NCBI GenBank assembly: GCA_964344785.1
Contig: CAYFOR010000001.1
Location: 1-64,000, forward strand
Length of the DNA: 64,000 bases
Direction: 5' to 3'
Source of the DNA: Thiopontia sp964344785
GTDB lineage: Bacteria > Pseudomonadota > Gammaproteobacteria > GCF-002020875
In this document: positions 27,893-36,702 of the stretch, one piece after another
Layout of the letters: every line of letters begins with the position of its first letter
Position numbering within the stretch: position 1 is the stretch's first letter
Notes under the pieces: model-generated
What the model was told of the DNA's origin: nothing
The model's input: the letters and a program-made list of their open reading frames with translations, nothing else
Database searches by the model: none
Program-made: the position numbers and the translations under genes

Positions 27893-28705
27893 TTAAAGTG
27901 CGGTCCAGCCGCCATCGATCACCATGTTGGAACCGGTCATGTAGGATGAGGCATCCGACATCAGAAAGACCGCCGCACCGTTGTACTCCGACTCATCCGC
28001 CATTCTCCCCATCGGCACACGACCACAATAATTCTCCAGAAACTCCTCATCCTGGTGATTGAAGACGCCACCAAAGGAGAGCACGTTGGCCCGAACCCCC
28101 TGCCGTCCCCAGTAGGCCGCCAGATAGCGGGTGAAGTTGATCAGTGCAGACTTGGAGGTCGCATAGGCGACCGGTTTGTAGAAGACTTCCCCTCGCTGGC
28201 GACGATATTCGTAGATGGACTGGTCGGGGGAGACCATGCCGTAGGTGGAGCCGATGTTGACGATGGAACCGCCCCCTGCTTTCGCCATCATTTCACCGAA
28301 TACCTGACAGGCGAGGAAGATGCCGGTTACATTCACCTCCATCACCTTGCGGAAAGACTCCTCAGGGTAGCTCTCGAAAGGGCCATTCTCTTCCGCAGGT
28401 GCCCCCGGCGGCGAGTCGAGGGCAGCGTTGTTGATCAGCCCGTAGGGGGTGCCGAGCTTCTCTTTAACTCTCTCTGCCGCCGCCACCAGTGCGCCACGAT
28501 CGGTAATGTCTGCGCCAACAAAGAGCACACGCTCCTCCCCCAACGAAACGAACTCTTCTGCCAGCTCACCGATACCGGGAAGATCGATCACTGCCACCTT
28601 GGCACCATGCTGCAACAGTGTCCGGGTAAATTGTCGCCCCAACTGCCCCAGGCCACCGGTTACCACCACCACACGATCCTTGAGATCGAATAACTCTGTA
28701 CCCAT
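27893..28705 (-). CDS. short-chain dehydrogenase/reductase
   Basis: 270 residues with all classical SDR marks: TGGLGQLG (residues 16-23), NNAAL near 92, the catalytic Ser in NIGSTYGM near 150 and YATSKSALI (YxxxK) near 178. The end TGSNMVIDGGWTAL is the standard C-terminal signature. It probably oxidises or reduces a sugar carbinol. It lies 14 bp upstream of the aldehyde dehydrogenase and just downstream of a KdsC-like phosphatase, within the nonulosonic-acid block. Confidence 0.88.
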   Translation of the reverse strand: MGTELFDLKDRVVVVTGGLGQLGRQFTRTLLQHGAKVAVIDLPGIGELAEEFVSLGEERVLFVGADITDRGALVAAAERVKEKLGTPYGLINNAALDSPPGAPAEENGPFESYPEESFRKVMEVNVTGIFLACQVFGEMMAKAGGGSIVNIGSTYGMVSPDQSIYEYRRQRGEVFYKPVAYATSKSALINFTRYLAAYWGRQGVRANVLSFGGVFNHQDEEFLENYCGRVPMGRMADESEYNGAAVFLMSDASSYMTGSNMVIDGGWTAL

Positions 28706-28713
28706 AACGTTCT

Positions 28714-29244
28714 CTATTTCTCGTTAAACACTGAAACGATGAGGTCGCAAACCTCACGCACCGCGCCTTTGCCACCCAACAGTTGTGTACGGTAGCGACC
28801 ATACGGGATCACATCCGGGTGAGAGTCCTGTACCACGATTGGCAGACCCACAACCTCCAGACAGGAGATATCGTTGATGTCATTGCCCATGAATGCGGCC
28901 TGCTCAGGCTTCAGCCCGCGCTGCTCCAACATTTCCAGAAGAACTCCACGCTTCTCATCACACCCCTGAACATAGGGCAGGCCCAACTTTTTACAGCGAG
29001 CCCCTACCACGGGATTCACCTCCTTGGAGATGACACACATCTCGACTCCCAGCTTGCGCAGCTCTGCCAGTCCCATGCCATCCAAGCGAGAACAAGCGAC
29101 CGCTTCACGCCCGTCTTCCAGTACATAGACCCCGTTATCGGTAAAGACTCCATCGAAGTCGAAGGCGATAAAGCGAAGTGTGCGGATACTCTCCTTCAGC
29201 CCTTCCGCTATCGGAACGGTAAAGAGGGGAGAAACCGATCTCAT
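28714..29244 (-). CDS. KdsC-like HAD phosphatase (type C0), candidate ulosonate 9-phosphate phosphatase
   Basis: 176 residues, a minimal HAD core without cap. Nucleophile and acid Asp lie in AFDFDGVFTDNGVY (near 28), then CSRLDGMGL, VISKE (near 73) and FMGNDINDISCLEVVGLP (near 120). This C0 type includes KdsC (KDO-8-P phosphatase) and the Bacteroides KDN-9-phosphate phosphatase. Its 4-bp overlap with a synthase of the phosphorylated-product type, rather than a KdsA, favours a KDN- or sialic-acid-like 9-phosphate substrate. Confidence 0.85.
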   Translation of the reverse strand: MRSVSPLFTVPIAEGLKESIRTLRFIAFDFDGVFTDNGVYVLEDGREAVACSRLDGMGLAELRKLGVEMCVISKEVNPVVGARCKKLGLPYVQGCDEKRGVLLEMLEQRGLKPEQAAFMGNDINDISCLEVVGLPIVVQDSHPDVIPYGRYRTQLLGGKGAVREVCDLIVSVFNEK

Positions 29245-30293
29245 TCGCTCAGGTTTTCAAAGAGGAGATTTTCATCCTCTGCGATCGGTCTCAGTGCCTT
29301 GCGTCCGAGAATTGCACCCATTTCATAAGGTGGCAGACCATCACCCGGGGACTTGATGGCGATATCCTCTTCGGTCAATACATGCCCTTCGGGCAAGGCA
29401 CGAGCTGCAACCAGCTTCTTGCCCATCTTGTGCATCGGGGCAAGCTCCGATTCATAGACCGACTTGGCACCACTACCCAGTGCCAATCGGGTCCGGCGCA
29501 GATCACGCACCATACGACGCATGCCTGGAGGTGCCAGGGAGAAGGCATGATCGGACCCTTTCATGGTACGGTCCAGTGTGAAATGCTTCTCGATGACCCG
29601 TGCTCCAAGAACATAGGCCACCACACTCATGGCAATACCGTTATCGTGCGATGAGAGGCCGATGGTCGCCTCTGGAAAATCTTGACGAAAACTCTCAATG
29701 ACTCTCAGATTGAGTTCTTCCCATTTGGGTGGATATCCGGCAGTACACTGCAGAATACAGAACTGTTCATTGATGGGCATCACCTCTTCATAGACACGAC
29801 GCACATCGTCGATGGTTCCCCCTCCTGTACTCACGATCACGGGCTTGCCAAATGAGGCGACATGCTTGATCAGTGGCAGATTTTTCAGGTCTCCGGAGGC
29901 GATCTTGTAGAGTGGCATCTCCAGCTCTTCCAGAAAATCTGCACTCTGAATATCAAAGGGTGTGGAGAACATCGTCAGCCCCAACTCCTTTGCATACCCC
30001 TGCAGCTCTACATACTCATCATGCCCCAGTTCCAGCGCCTCACGATGCTCACCATAGGTCGGGGCAAAAGCACTATGGCTGTTATAGGTTTGCCCAAACA
30101 TCTCCTTGGTAAACAGAGAGCGGTTATTCCGTTTCTGCAGTTTGACCGCGTCAGCACCACATTCCTTGGCGGAGTCGAAAAGCTTCTTGGCAAGCTCGAC
30201 ACTACCCTGGTGGTTATGCCCAATTTCTGCGATGACATAACAGTCGCTCTCATCATCGACCCGCTTTCCGTCAATCTCTAGTCCTCTAGCCAT
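29241..30293 (-). CDS. nonulosonate synthase resembling NANS (9-phosphate synthase type)
   Basis: 350 residues: NeuB barrel (1-275) plus a C-terminal SAF/antifreeze domain (about 285-345). Condenses PEP with a hexose-type substrate. The sequence follows animal sialic-acid-9-phosphate synthase closely in places: IAEIGHNHQGSVE, AKECGADAVKLQK, TYGEHREALE, FCILQCTAGYP, NLRVIESF and LDRTMKGSDHAFSL. The N-terminal metal and PEP-binding residues are kept. With the adjacent C0 phosphatase this points to a phosphorylated substrate (Man-6-P or ManNAc-6-P type) instead of free sugar. The start ATG has AAGGGAAG 6 bp upstream. Confidence 0.88.
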   Translation of the reverse strand: MARGLEIDGKRVDDESDCYVIAEIGHNHQGSVELAKKLFDSAKECGADAVKLQKRNNRSLFTKEMFGQTYNSHSAFAPTYGEHREALELGHDEYVELQGYAKELGLTMFSTPFDIQSADFLEELEMPLYKIASGDLKNLPLIKHVASFGKPVIVSTGGGTIDDVRRVYEEVMPINEQFCILQCTAGYPPKWEELNLRVIESFRQDFPEATIGLSSHDNGIAMSVVAYVLGARVIEKHFTLDRTMKGSDHAFSLAPPGMRRMVRDLRRTRLALGSGAKSVYESELAPMHKMGKKLVAARALPEGHVLTEEDIAIKSPGDGLPPYEMGAILGRKALRPIAEDENLLFENLSE

Positions 30294-30311
30294 TTCACTT
30301 CCCTTGTTGAG

Positions 30312-30326
30312 CGTCGAAATTCGACG
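30312..30326. promoter_or_regulatory. 15-bp palindrome upstream of the NANS-like synthase gene
   Basis: CGTCGAA-A-TTCGACG, perfect 7-bp arms around one base, lies 19 bp upstream of the ATG at 30293 in a 73-bp gap that is otherwise AT-rich (TTTATCTTTAAATAG on the minus strand). The centre is too tight for a terminator loop and no T run follows. It could be an operator, or a short hairpin in a leader. Confidence 0.4.
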
Positions 30327-30366
30327 TGTCTACTATTTAAAGATAAATTGATCCGTACCCAGTGCC

Positions 30367-31074
30367 CTACTTCTTGCGCGAGAGGATAAACTCTGTCAGT
30401 TCGATATCCCATTCGGTATCTATGCTGACAAACTCCCCTTCCAGCACAAGAGCACCGGTCTTCCGCCCCTTCATTTTTCCCTGCTCCATCACACACTCAC
30501 GGGTCAGTGCATAGCAGACCCCATTGCGATGATAGACCGGCTTAAGCTGCTGACGGGCGACGATCTCGGCCCCCTTGGGATCGTAGTAATCCAGCTGATC
30601 CTCTTCCCCAACCACTAGCTGTTTCAACGGATGCCCCTTCGAGTCGGTCTCGGACAGTGTCCAGACCGAATCAAGATCTTCCTCCACCAGCTTTCGAATG
30701 GTAGCCTCCACCTGCTCCGGCTCTCGCAGCGGTGCTGTGGGCTGAAGAAGAACCGCAATATCGTAGCGCACACCATCGATCCGTTCACACTCCTGCAGCG
30801 CATGCTGCAGAACCGGAATATCGGCAATACGATCCCCTGCCAGGTCATCCGGGCGCATGAAAGGGGCCGCCAGCCCCGCTTCTGCTGCCACCCGTGCAAT
30901 CTCTGCATGGTCTGTAGAGATCACCGCACGATCGATCAACGGTACTTGACGCACAACATCCCCCACCAGCGCTACCATCGGCCGTCCACCGATCTTGCGC
31001 AGGTTCTTCAGCGGAATCCCCTTGCTGCCACCACGCGCCTGACAAACTGCCAGTACCCTTTTCCCTTCGATCAT
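30367..31074 (-). CDS. CMP-nonulosonic acid synthetase (NeuA/KDN-type)
   Basis: 235 residues. Signature CQARGGSKGIPLKN at residue 11, LLQPTAPLREPEQ near 110, VYHRNGVCYALTRE near 180 and the metal-site end SIDTEWDIELTEF near 218. It is of the same family as CMP-Neu5Ac and CMP-KDN synthetases and differs from the other NeuA-type gene at 12014. Following the synthase and phosphatase in the same transcription unit, it completes a three-step route to a CMP-activated C9 sugar. It ends 73 bp before the synthase. Confidence 0.9.
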   Translation of the reverse strand: MIEGKRVLAVCQARGGSKGIPLKNLRKIGGRPMVALVGDVVRQVPLIDRAVISTDHAEIARVAAEAGLAAPFMRPDDLAGDRIADIPVLQHALQECERIDGVRYDIAVLLQPTAPLREPEQVEATIRKLVEEDLDSVWTLSETDSKGHPLKQLVVGEEDQLDYYDPKGAEIVARQQLKPVYHRNGVCYALTRECVMEQGKMKGRKTGALVLEGEFVSIDTEWDIELTEFILSRKK

Positions 31075-31088
31075 CCCTGTTTCTCCAG

Positions 31089-31718
31089 CTATACCATCCG
31101 TTCCATCAATTCCGGCAGGCCGCTCATCCCATCAATGAGATTGTGCGGCGGCTGCTGAAACGGATTCTCTTCGTTATCGATACCAACAAAGTGGCACCCC
31201 ACCTCTTCGGCAGCGGCACGATCGGGTTCACCATCACCTACCATCAACACCTCTTCACGCTTTACATGACACGCTGCCATGATGGCATTGAGGTTTTCAC
31301 TCTTTCCCTGAGGCGCGCCATAGATACCATCAAACCAGTGCCCCATCTGTCGCAGATGAATCAACTCCGTGAGGGGGCCGGTTGGAGTGGCCGAGTTGAC
31401 GTAGAGGCGCTTGCCCGCTCCACTGAGGGCACGTAACGTCCTCTCTGTTCCAACAATTTCGGGGGCCTCGGTGATCTTTTCCTCACAGAGCCTGGTATAG
31501 CGCTCCGCCAGTTGTGCTGCATCGGCTTTTTCGGAAAGCGCCGCTGCAAACTGATCAAAGACCCAGTACCGATCTCCTGCATCTTCACGCCCGAGTACCG
31601 ATTCCATCAAACCCACACCGCCTCCAAACGCCTGTGCGACCTCAAAGAAGCTCTGGCGTTTGATGTGGTTGGAATCTACCAGGGTCCCGTCAAAATCGAA
31701 CACCACACAGCATATCAC
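31089..31718 (-). CDS. HAD-family phosphatase (beta-phosphoglucomutase-like, C1 cap)
   Basis: 209 residues. Motif I CVVFDFDGTLVDS (residues 4-16), a helical cap (about 20-90), motif II with YVNSATP near 112, the motif III Lys in GAPQGKSEN near 140 and motif IV VLMVGDGEPDRAAAE near 158. This type of HAD includes sugar-phosphate phosphatases such as NANP. Located between the cupin-fused synthase and the CMP-synthetase, it may dephosphorylate the product of that synthase, so that each of the two synthases here has its own phosphatase. Confidence 0.85.
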   Translation of the reverse strand: MICCVVFDFDGTLVDSNHIKRQSFFEVAQAFGGGVGLMESVLGREDAGDRYWVFDQFAAALSEKADAAQLAERYTRLCEEKITEAPEIVGTERTLRALSGAGKRLYVNSATPTGPLTELIHLRQMGHWFDGIYGAPQGKSENLNAIMAACHVKREEVLMVGDGEPDRAAAEEVGCHFVGIDNEENPFQQPPHNLIDGMSGLPELMERMV

Positions 31719-31732
31719 CGCTGACAGACCTG

Positions 31733-33262
31733 CTACTCTGCATCCATCATCTCGAAGCGCCCCCAGTGTTCCACCACCGTCTTGCGCTCCTCGCGTTCCA
31801 TTTCATTGATACGCCGGTCATTATAGGTGGAGTCGTTGTTGAAATGAGTCGTGGAAACCTCTTCAAAGACACACCCTTCCTCGGTCCAGAACCGGTGCCA
31901 CACGCCAGGTTGTACCAGTGCAGTTTCTCCTGCATGGAGGGTGCGGCGATGTCCATCAACCTCGGACTCCAGCACTCCGTAGAGCACCTGGAAGGTCTCT
32001 TCCTTGCGCTGATGGAAGTGAACGGGATGCTTCTGACCGGGAAGCTGGACGATGATCTTCTTGCAGTATTCGCGATTGATGCAGTTGATGATCAACGCAC
32101 CGACCTCACGGAAATTCTCCATACCGTAGTGGTGGGAGAATTCGATCTGGAAATCGCTGTTCAGTTCGATACGGGCCTCATTGAGCAGCGCCTTCACCTC
32201 ATGCACCGCATCCTTGAGGACCATGTAGTCAGGCACTTCAGGCGTCTCAATCTGATCAATCATCACAGAGGCATCCTTGGGCATATCCGCCTTGCAGGCC
32301 ACGCCTTTCTGCCAATGCCCACTCTCCAACTGCCCCTCGTTATAGGGCATGGCAAAATAGACATCATCACGGCTCAGTACGGCCCCTTTCTTGACCGCTT
32401 TCTTCAGGTAGACACCACGGCGCAAACTGTCGATGGACTCTTTTTCCGCTTCCGGTATTCCGCGTGGTGCCTGTTCACCACAAAGCTTCTTGGCATAGAG
32501 GCAGGCCTCAATCCATCGATCCACCTGCCCGGGCGTCGAAGAGTAGGCATTGAGTTTGATCTCGTCCGTCACCACCCCCACATGACGCTCATACATCCGT
32601 GCTCCCTTGGCTACCGCCAACTGCCCGGGCAATACATTATCCGGATCTTCATGGGTGGACCAGCCAATCGTGTGTTTGCGGTAACGACGACGCAGAATGT
32701 CGATCTGACTGAGATGGAACTCCTCGTCCGGAATGGGGTAGATCGAAACACAATGCATGATGGCGTGGGCAACGCCACGGTGCTCCATGAAACTCACCAC
32801 ATTATCGACATCACTCACCTCCAGTCCACCCGTTGAGACGATCACCGGCATACAGGCCGAGGCCACCTTTTCCAGCAACGGCCAATCCTTGGCCGAACAA
32901 CTGGCAATCTTGAGGAAGTCGAATCCCATATCGGTAATCACATCGACCGACTCTTCATCGAAAGGGGTACACATAGCGTACATCCCCTCCTCTCGGACTG
33001 CATCCAAAAGAACCTGATACTGTTCGCGATTGAGGCGAGTGGAGAGGAAGCGCTCGATATGTTTTGCCTTGCTTCCCTGCTGGTGGTCTGGGTGGATAAA
33101 GGTATCCAACTGACGGAACTGAAACTTCATCACCCCACGAATGCCATGTTTTCGTGCCACCTCGCCAATCTGGCGTACGATCTTCAGGCCGTGATCCACG
33201 TCTCCCTGATGGTTGTTGGCCATGTCGAAGACAAACAGATCGGAAAAATCGAATTCTTTCAT
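31733..33262 (-). CDS. NeuB-family synthase fused to a C-terminal cupin domain
   Basis: 509 residues, about 160 longer than an ordinary NeuB. Residues 1-275 are a NeuB-type barrel: FVFDMANNHQGDVDHG, VMKFQFRQLDTF, MCTPFDEESVD, LKIASCSAKDWPL, STGGLEV, IGWSTHEDP. A SAF-like piece (RRGVYLKKAVKKG, near 290) follows. From about 370 a cupin covers KHPVHFHQRKEETFQVLYG and GETALVQPGVWHRFW, with metal-binding His/Glu. The cupin may isomerise or epimerise the sugar that the barrel condenses with PEP, or sense it. The gene lies 14 bp upstream of a HAD phosphatase gene. Confidence 0.85.
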   Translation of the reverse strand: MKEFDFSDLFVFDMANNHQGDVDHGLKIVRQIGEVARKHGIRGVMKFQFRQLDTFIHPDHQQGSKAKHIERFLSTRLNREQYQVLLDAVREEGMYAMCTPFDEESVDVITDMGFDFLKIASCSAKDWPLLEKVASACMPVIVSTGGLEVSDVDNVVSFMEHRGVAHAIMHCVSIYPIPDEEFHLSQIDILRRRYRKHTIGWSTHEDPDNVLPGQLAVAKGARMYERHVGVVTDEIKLNAYSSTPGQVDRWIEACLYAKKLCGEQAPRGIPEAEKESIDSLRRGVYLKKAVKKGAVLSRDDVYFAMPYNEGQLESGHWQKGVACKADMPKDASVMIDQIETPEVPDYMVLKDAVHEVKALLNEARIELNSDFQIEFSHHYGMENFREVGALIINCINREYCKKIIVQLPGQKHPVHFHQRKEETFQVLYGVLESEVDGHRRTLHAGETALVQPGVWHRFWTEEGCVFEEVSTTHFNNDSTYNDRRINEMEREERKTVVEHWGRFEMMDAE

Positions 33263-33303
33263 AACAAAGTCTCTTCTATTTAGTTTCTGAAGCAGCAGCC
33301 AAC

Positions 33304-34404
33304 CTATCCCAGGTTAAGCGCCTCGGGTACAAACCCCTTGCTGTAATCAATATGGACGGTTGCACCTTCCGCTGCCGACTTGTGAGCGGCTGCCACCACC
33401 ATCATGGTCTCCAGTCCTCTCTCCAGGGAGATGGGAGAGGAGGCCGGGCCATCCACCAGTGCAGCCTCGATATGGCGCAACTCCTGAATAAAATCATCCG
33501 GCCGTGTCTTGCTGATTTCCGTCTCGGAGATCTCACCACAATCCAGGGCATGAACGACGGTGTCGATTCCCGGCTTATTGCCGCAATACCACTCCAGATA
33601 GCCATCGCTGCCCTGAACACGTGCCCATTTGCGGGTAGGACGAGTCACCACATCCTGGACCACACGCCCCACCATCCCGTTCTCGGTACGAACATGCATC
33701 AGACAGAGCTTGTCATAATCGGCACCACCTTCCTGGACATATTCCAGTTCAGCAGAGACCTCGACAATACGCCCGGCACCTGCCTGATGGGCATAATATT
33801 GCCATAGATTGGCGGCATGCGAGTGCTCACCACAGGCTCCCCCTCCCTTCTTCCAGAAACCGAGATAGGTATCCGATGGGCCATCCAGCCACGGATGTGC
33901 AGCGAAGATCCCGCCCCAGAACTCACGAAACTCCACATCCATGGTATCGATGGTACCCACAGCCTGGGCAGCCAGCAGTGCACCAACGCGCTGGGCCGAC
34001 TTGCCCACCACATGGTCATAGCCGGTGAAGACCGCCACACCGGCCTCGCCCGCCCGCTCCAGCAGTTCCTGACCACCGGCGAGATCGGGGCCGCATAGTG
34101 GTTTCTCCACCAAAATGACGCCGGGCTTCTCTTCCAGTGACTTCAATGCAAGGTCCATGTGACTATCGGGAGGCGTCCCAATGACCACCATGTCATATCC
34201 ACCACTGGGAACCTCGTCGCAGGAGTAGAGTCCGATCCCTTCATCCCAGGCACCGTAGCGGCTGGGATAGATCTCATCCCTGGTACGTGCCAGAGCGGCA
34301 GAATCGATATCACAGATATCCACATCCCACCCCATGGTACGGGACGCATTTGCCAGGTGATTGCCGATTGATCCGGCACCATAAACCTTAACTCGGTAAG
34401 CCAT
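33304..34404 (-). CDS. Gfo/Idh/MocA-family oxidoreductase
   Basis: 366 residues. N-terminal Rossmann fold with KVYGAGSIGNHLANA (residues 6-20), VIGTPPDSH near 74 and the conserved VEKPLCGP near 98, whose Lys is part of the active site. The C-terminal alpha/beta domain includes GGGACGEHSHAANLW near 190, with the catalytic-type His. Such enzymes oxidise or reduce a sugar carbon with tightly held NAD(P). Upstream of the cupin-fused synthase, it probably acts on that sugar. It is one of three proteins of this family in the window. Confidence 0.88.
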   Translation of the reverse strand: MAYRVKVYGAGSIGNHLANASRTMGWDVDICDIDSAALARTRDEIYPSRYGAWDEGIGLYSCDEVPSGGYDMVVIGTPPDSHMDLALKSLEEKPGVILVEKPLCGPDLAGGQELLERAGEAGVAVFTGYDHVVGKSAQRVGALLAAQAVGTIDTMDVEFREFWGGIFAAHPWLDGPSDTYLGFWKKGGGACGEHSHAANLWQYYAHQAGAGRIVEVSAELEYVQEGGADYDKLCLMHVRTENGMVGRVVQDVVTRPTRKWARVQGSDGYLEWYCGNKPGIDTVVHALDCGEISETEISKTRPDDFIQELRHIEAALVDGPASSPISLERGLETMMVVAAAHKSAAEGATVHIDYSKGFVPEALNLG

Positions 34405-34486
34405 GTTGTAAAGCCTCGCTCTCTTCAGTTTTCAATAATTCTGAAATGGACCGTTCCACTGCCCCTTGCAGCATCATCCAGACCAT

Positions 34487-35152
34487 CTACTTAATCAGAT
34501 AGAATTTCCCGGTGAATTCGTCACGTTTGATTTCATTGATCCGGTCTCCCATGTATTCGTCAATCGCCTTCTGTGCACCTGGAAACTTGAGGTGTTCGCG
34601 TGTCGCCATGTATTCATCAAACATCACCACTCCACCCTCGATCACTCGCGGATAGAGCGTATCGAGCGCCACCTTGTAGGAGTCATAGAGATCCACATCG
34701 AGGTGCAGAACTGCAATGTCACGTCCACGATATTTGTGCAGACTGTCTTCAAGAAAACCTTGAACCAGCGTCACCTGCGTATTGATCCAGTACTCATCCA
34801 GGCCGGCCTCTTCCAGCATCGCCAGGACACCGGGCAAGCTGGTCTCATTCCACTCTCCCTTTTGTGGGTTGCGGATACTCTTGTCGTGCTCGGAAGGCTC
34901 AGGGAACCCTTCAAAAGAGTCAAAGCCCCAGATATGACGCTGCTCCCTGTCTTCCTTTACCAGATAGCTGAACATGGCAATACTGCTCCCCTTGCCAACG
35001 CCACACTCTACAATATCCCCTTGCAGATGAGCGACCTGGTCCAGCACTCTTCTGAAATAGAGAAGGCGGGATGCATTGGGATACCCCAACGCCGGAACGG
35101 GCATCGCCTCGATCTTGCCACCGTTCTCAGCATACATATTCAATGGTTTCAT
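34487..35152 (-). CDS. TylF/MycF-family sugar O-methyltransferase
   Basis: 221 residues, near family length. DIVECGVGKGSSIAMFSYL (about 46-64) is the SAM loop, and IWGFDSFEGFPEPSEHD near 75 is the TylF signature. Metal-binding Asp residues lie in LHLDVDLYDSY (near 149) and VVMFDEY (near 178). Macrocin-type enzymes methylate sugar hydroxyls in a Mg-dependent way. Here a sugar or acyl hydroxyl of the surface glycan is the likely target. It overlaps the preceding capsule-type gene by 4 bp. Confidence 0.88.
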   Translation of the reverse strand: MKPLNMYAENGGKIEAMPVPALGYPNASRLLYFRRVLDQVAHLQGDIVECGVGKGSSIAMFSYLVKEDREQRHIWGFDSFEGFPEPSEHDKSIRNPQKGEWNETSLPGVLAMLEEAGLDEYWINTQVTLVQGFLEDSLHKYRGRDIAVLHLDVDLYDSYKVALDTLYPRVIEGGVVMFDEYMATREHLKFPGAQKAIDEYMGDRINEIKRDEFTGKFYLIK

Positions 35153-36570
35153 ATTCTCTTCCTTGCAGGCTGCCTCATCTGGCCTTTATCGGTCACAAGC
35201 TCCTTGAGCAGTGAGGCAAAACGTTCACTATTTTTTCCATCTATATCGGTAAGCCATCTCTTCAACACCGCTCTGCGACCCTCCATCACCTCTTCTGAAG
35301 GAGTGTACTCCTCCGTCAATCGCTGCTTGATCAAGGCGACATATCGCTCCACATCACCTGCCACATCGAAAAGCTCCAGATCCTCAGGATAGAAACCAAG
35401 GTGCTGCCTGCAATCCTCTGACTCGGCATACTCCCGAAACAGCGGCACAATCACCGCTTTCCCTGCAATGGCCGACTCCAGTGTGGTAGTGGAGCGTAGC
35501 CCGATCACGACCTTTGAGCGGAAAATGAGGTCATGCACATCAGCATCCGGATCAATACGAAAATTGGGCAACGATGACGGTGGGTGAGGTGAGTGCTCCA
35601 TTTCCTGCAACAGTTCAAGCCAGTCCGCAGTGCGGAGATGTTTTGGCTTTGGCTTGATCACAAATTCCACTTCCGGCATCTCCGCCGCCAAGCGTAAAAT
35701 TGCCATATGTGAATCACGGAATTGCGCATTGTAGCAGTAAGCACTGGTATCCCCTATCTCCAGTCTTCTATTAATCTCTCCTTCAAAGGCCATGGGATAG
35801 CGAAAAGAAAAAAGAGTGACTCGTTCGCATTCCGGTTTGGGGTGATTTCCCTCATTGATACTCCGGAAAAAAGCATCCATCCTTGGCGGCCCCATTACAG
35901 TAATCTTCTCAGGTGCCACGAATTGAGATTTGAGAAACATCTCCTTGTTGTCCTGATTCCAGGCAATGACCCGGCTGCAGTGAAATGGCTTTAACATTCG
36001 GTGTCGATCCGCCACTTTTCGCTGCAAATACTCTGTGATGACCAGGCCTTCCCTGAACAACAGAACGAACGGGTAGTTCAGCTCATCAGAGACTCTTCCC
36101 CAATCAATATCCTCCCGATAGCGTGCATTGGCACTGACCACAACATCAATCCCGAGATGGGCATAGAGCCTGGGTAAAAAATTTCGAAAAAACCCCCTCA
36201 GACGACTCCGACACTCCACTTCCCCATCCCCCTGCTCTCCTCCCTGAAACTCAATGAGATCAGCGTAGTTCTCCAGTCTGCAGAAGCTGTTGACCAGTCG
36301 GCTATGCCAATGAGTAGACATCTCGAGCACTCGCATGCCTGGCTCACCGGCCAGACTGACCTGATCACCGCGAAAATTGACCGGACTCAGAAATAGAGCC
36401 GTAATGTTCCCATCCGATTCAGTGGGAGGGACCCGCTCACCATCAGCCGTCACTTCCCGAACCTTCGTGGAAAAAAAGAAAACCAGTGCACCGTACAGTC
36501 CAAACTGGGCAAAAAGCTTGAGGATCCATACAAGAAACAGTTCCAAAATGGATTTGGTTATTTTTTTCAT
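35149..36570 (-). CDS. surface carbohydrate biosynthesis protein, GT-B-like
   Basis: 474 residues from the ATG at 36570 (MKKITKS). The frame is open further upstream but only with a TTG start, so the longer version is less likely. A hydrophobic stretch near the N-terminus (LFLVWILKLFAQFGLYGALVF) may attach it to the inner membrane. The C-terminal half has FVIKPKPKHLR and DLIFRSKVVIGLRSTTTLESAIAGKAVIVP, the late part of capsule/CDP-glycerol-type glycosyltransferases. The family is recognised only loosely. It is coupled to the TylF gene by 4 bp. Confidence 0.6.
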   Translation of the reverse strand: MKKITKSILELFLVWILKLFAQFGLYGALVFFFSTKVREVTADGERVPPTESDGNITALFLSPVNFRGDQVSLAGEPGMRVLEMSTHWHSRLVNSFCRLENYADLIEFQGGEQGDGEVECRSRLRGFFRNFLPRLYAHLGIDVVVSANARYREDIDWGRVSDELNYPFVLLFREGLVITEYLQRKVADRHRMLKPFHCSRVIAWNQDNKEMFLKSQFVAPEKITVMGPPRMDAFFRSINEGNHPKPECERVTLFSFRYPMAFEGEINRRLEIGDTSAYCYNAQFRDSHMAILRLAAEMPEVEFVIKPKPKHLRTADWLELLQEMEHSPHPPSSLPNFRIDPDADVHDLIFRSKVVIGLRSTTTLESAIAGKAVIVPLFREYAESEDCRQHLGFYPEDLELFDVAGDVERYVALIKQRLTEEYTPSEEVMEGRRAVLKRWLTDIDGKNSERFASLLKELVTDKGQMRQPARKRI

Positions 36571-36702
36571 CGTCTCTGGAAAGGGCTTGCAGGCAACCTT
36601 GATGGGAAGGGGGATGCACAGGCGTGGCAATGATACCGCTGCCCCCTTCAATTTACGACACCTCGCAAGCCCTATTGAGACCCCGCTCTGCTATCTGTCA
36701 CT

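Noticed and set aside
26520..27896. Plus-strand reading frame of 458 codons
   Set aside because: Exactly antisense to the aldehyde dehydrogenase gene, whose catalytic motifs are unmistakable; the translation has no recognisable fold.
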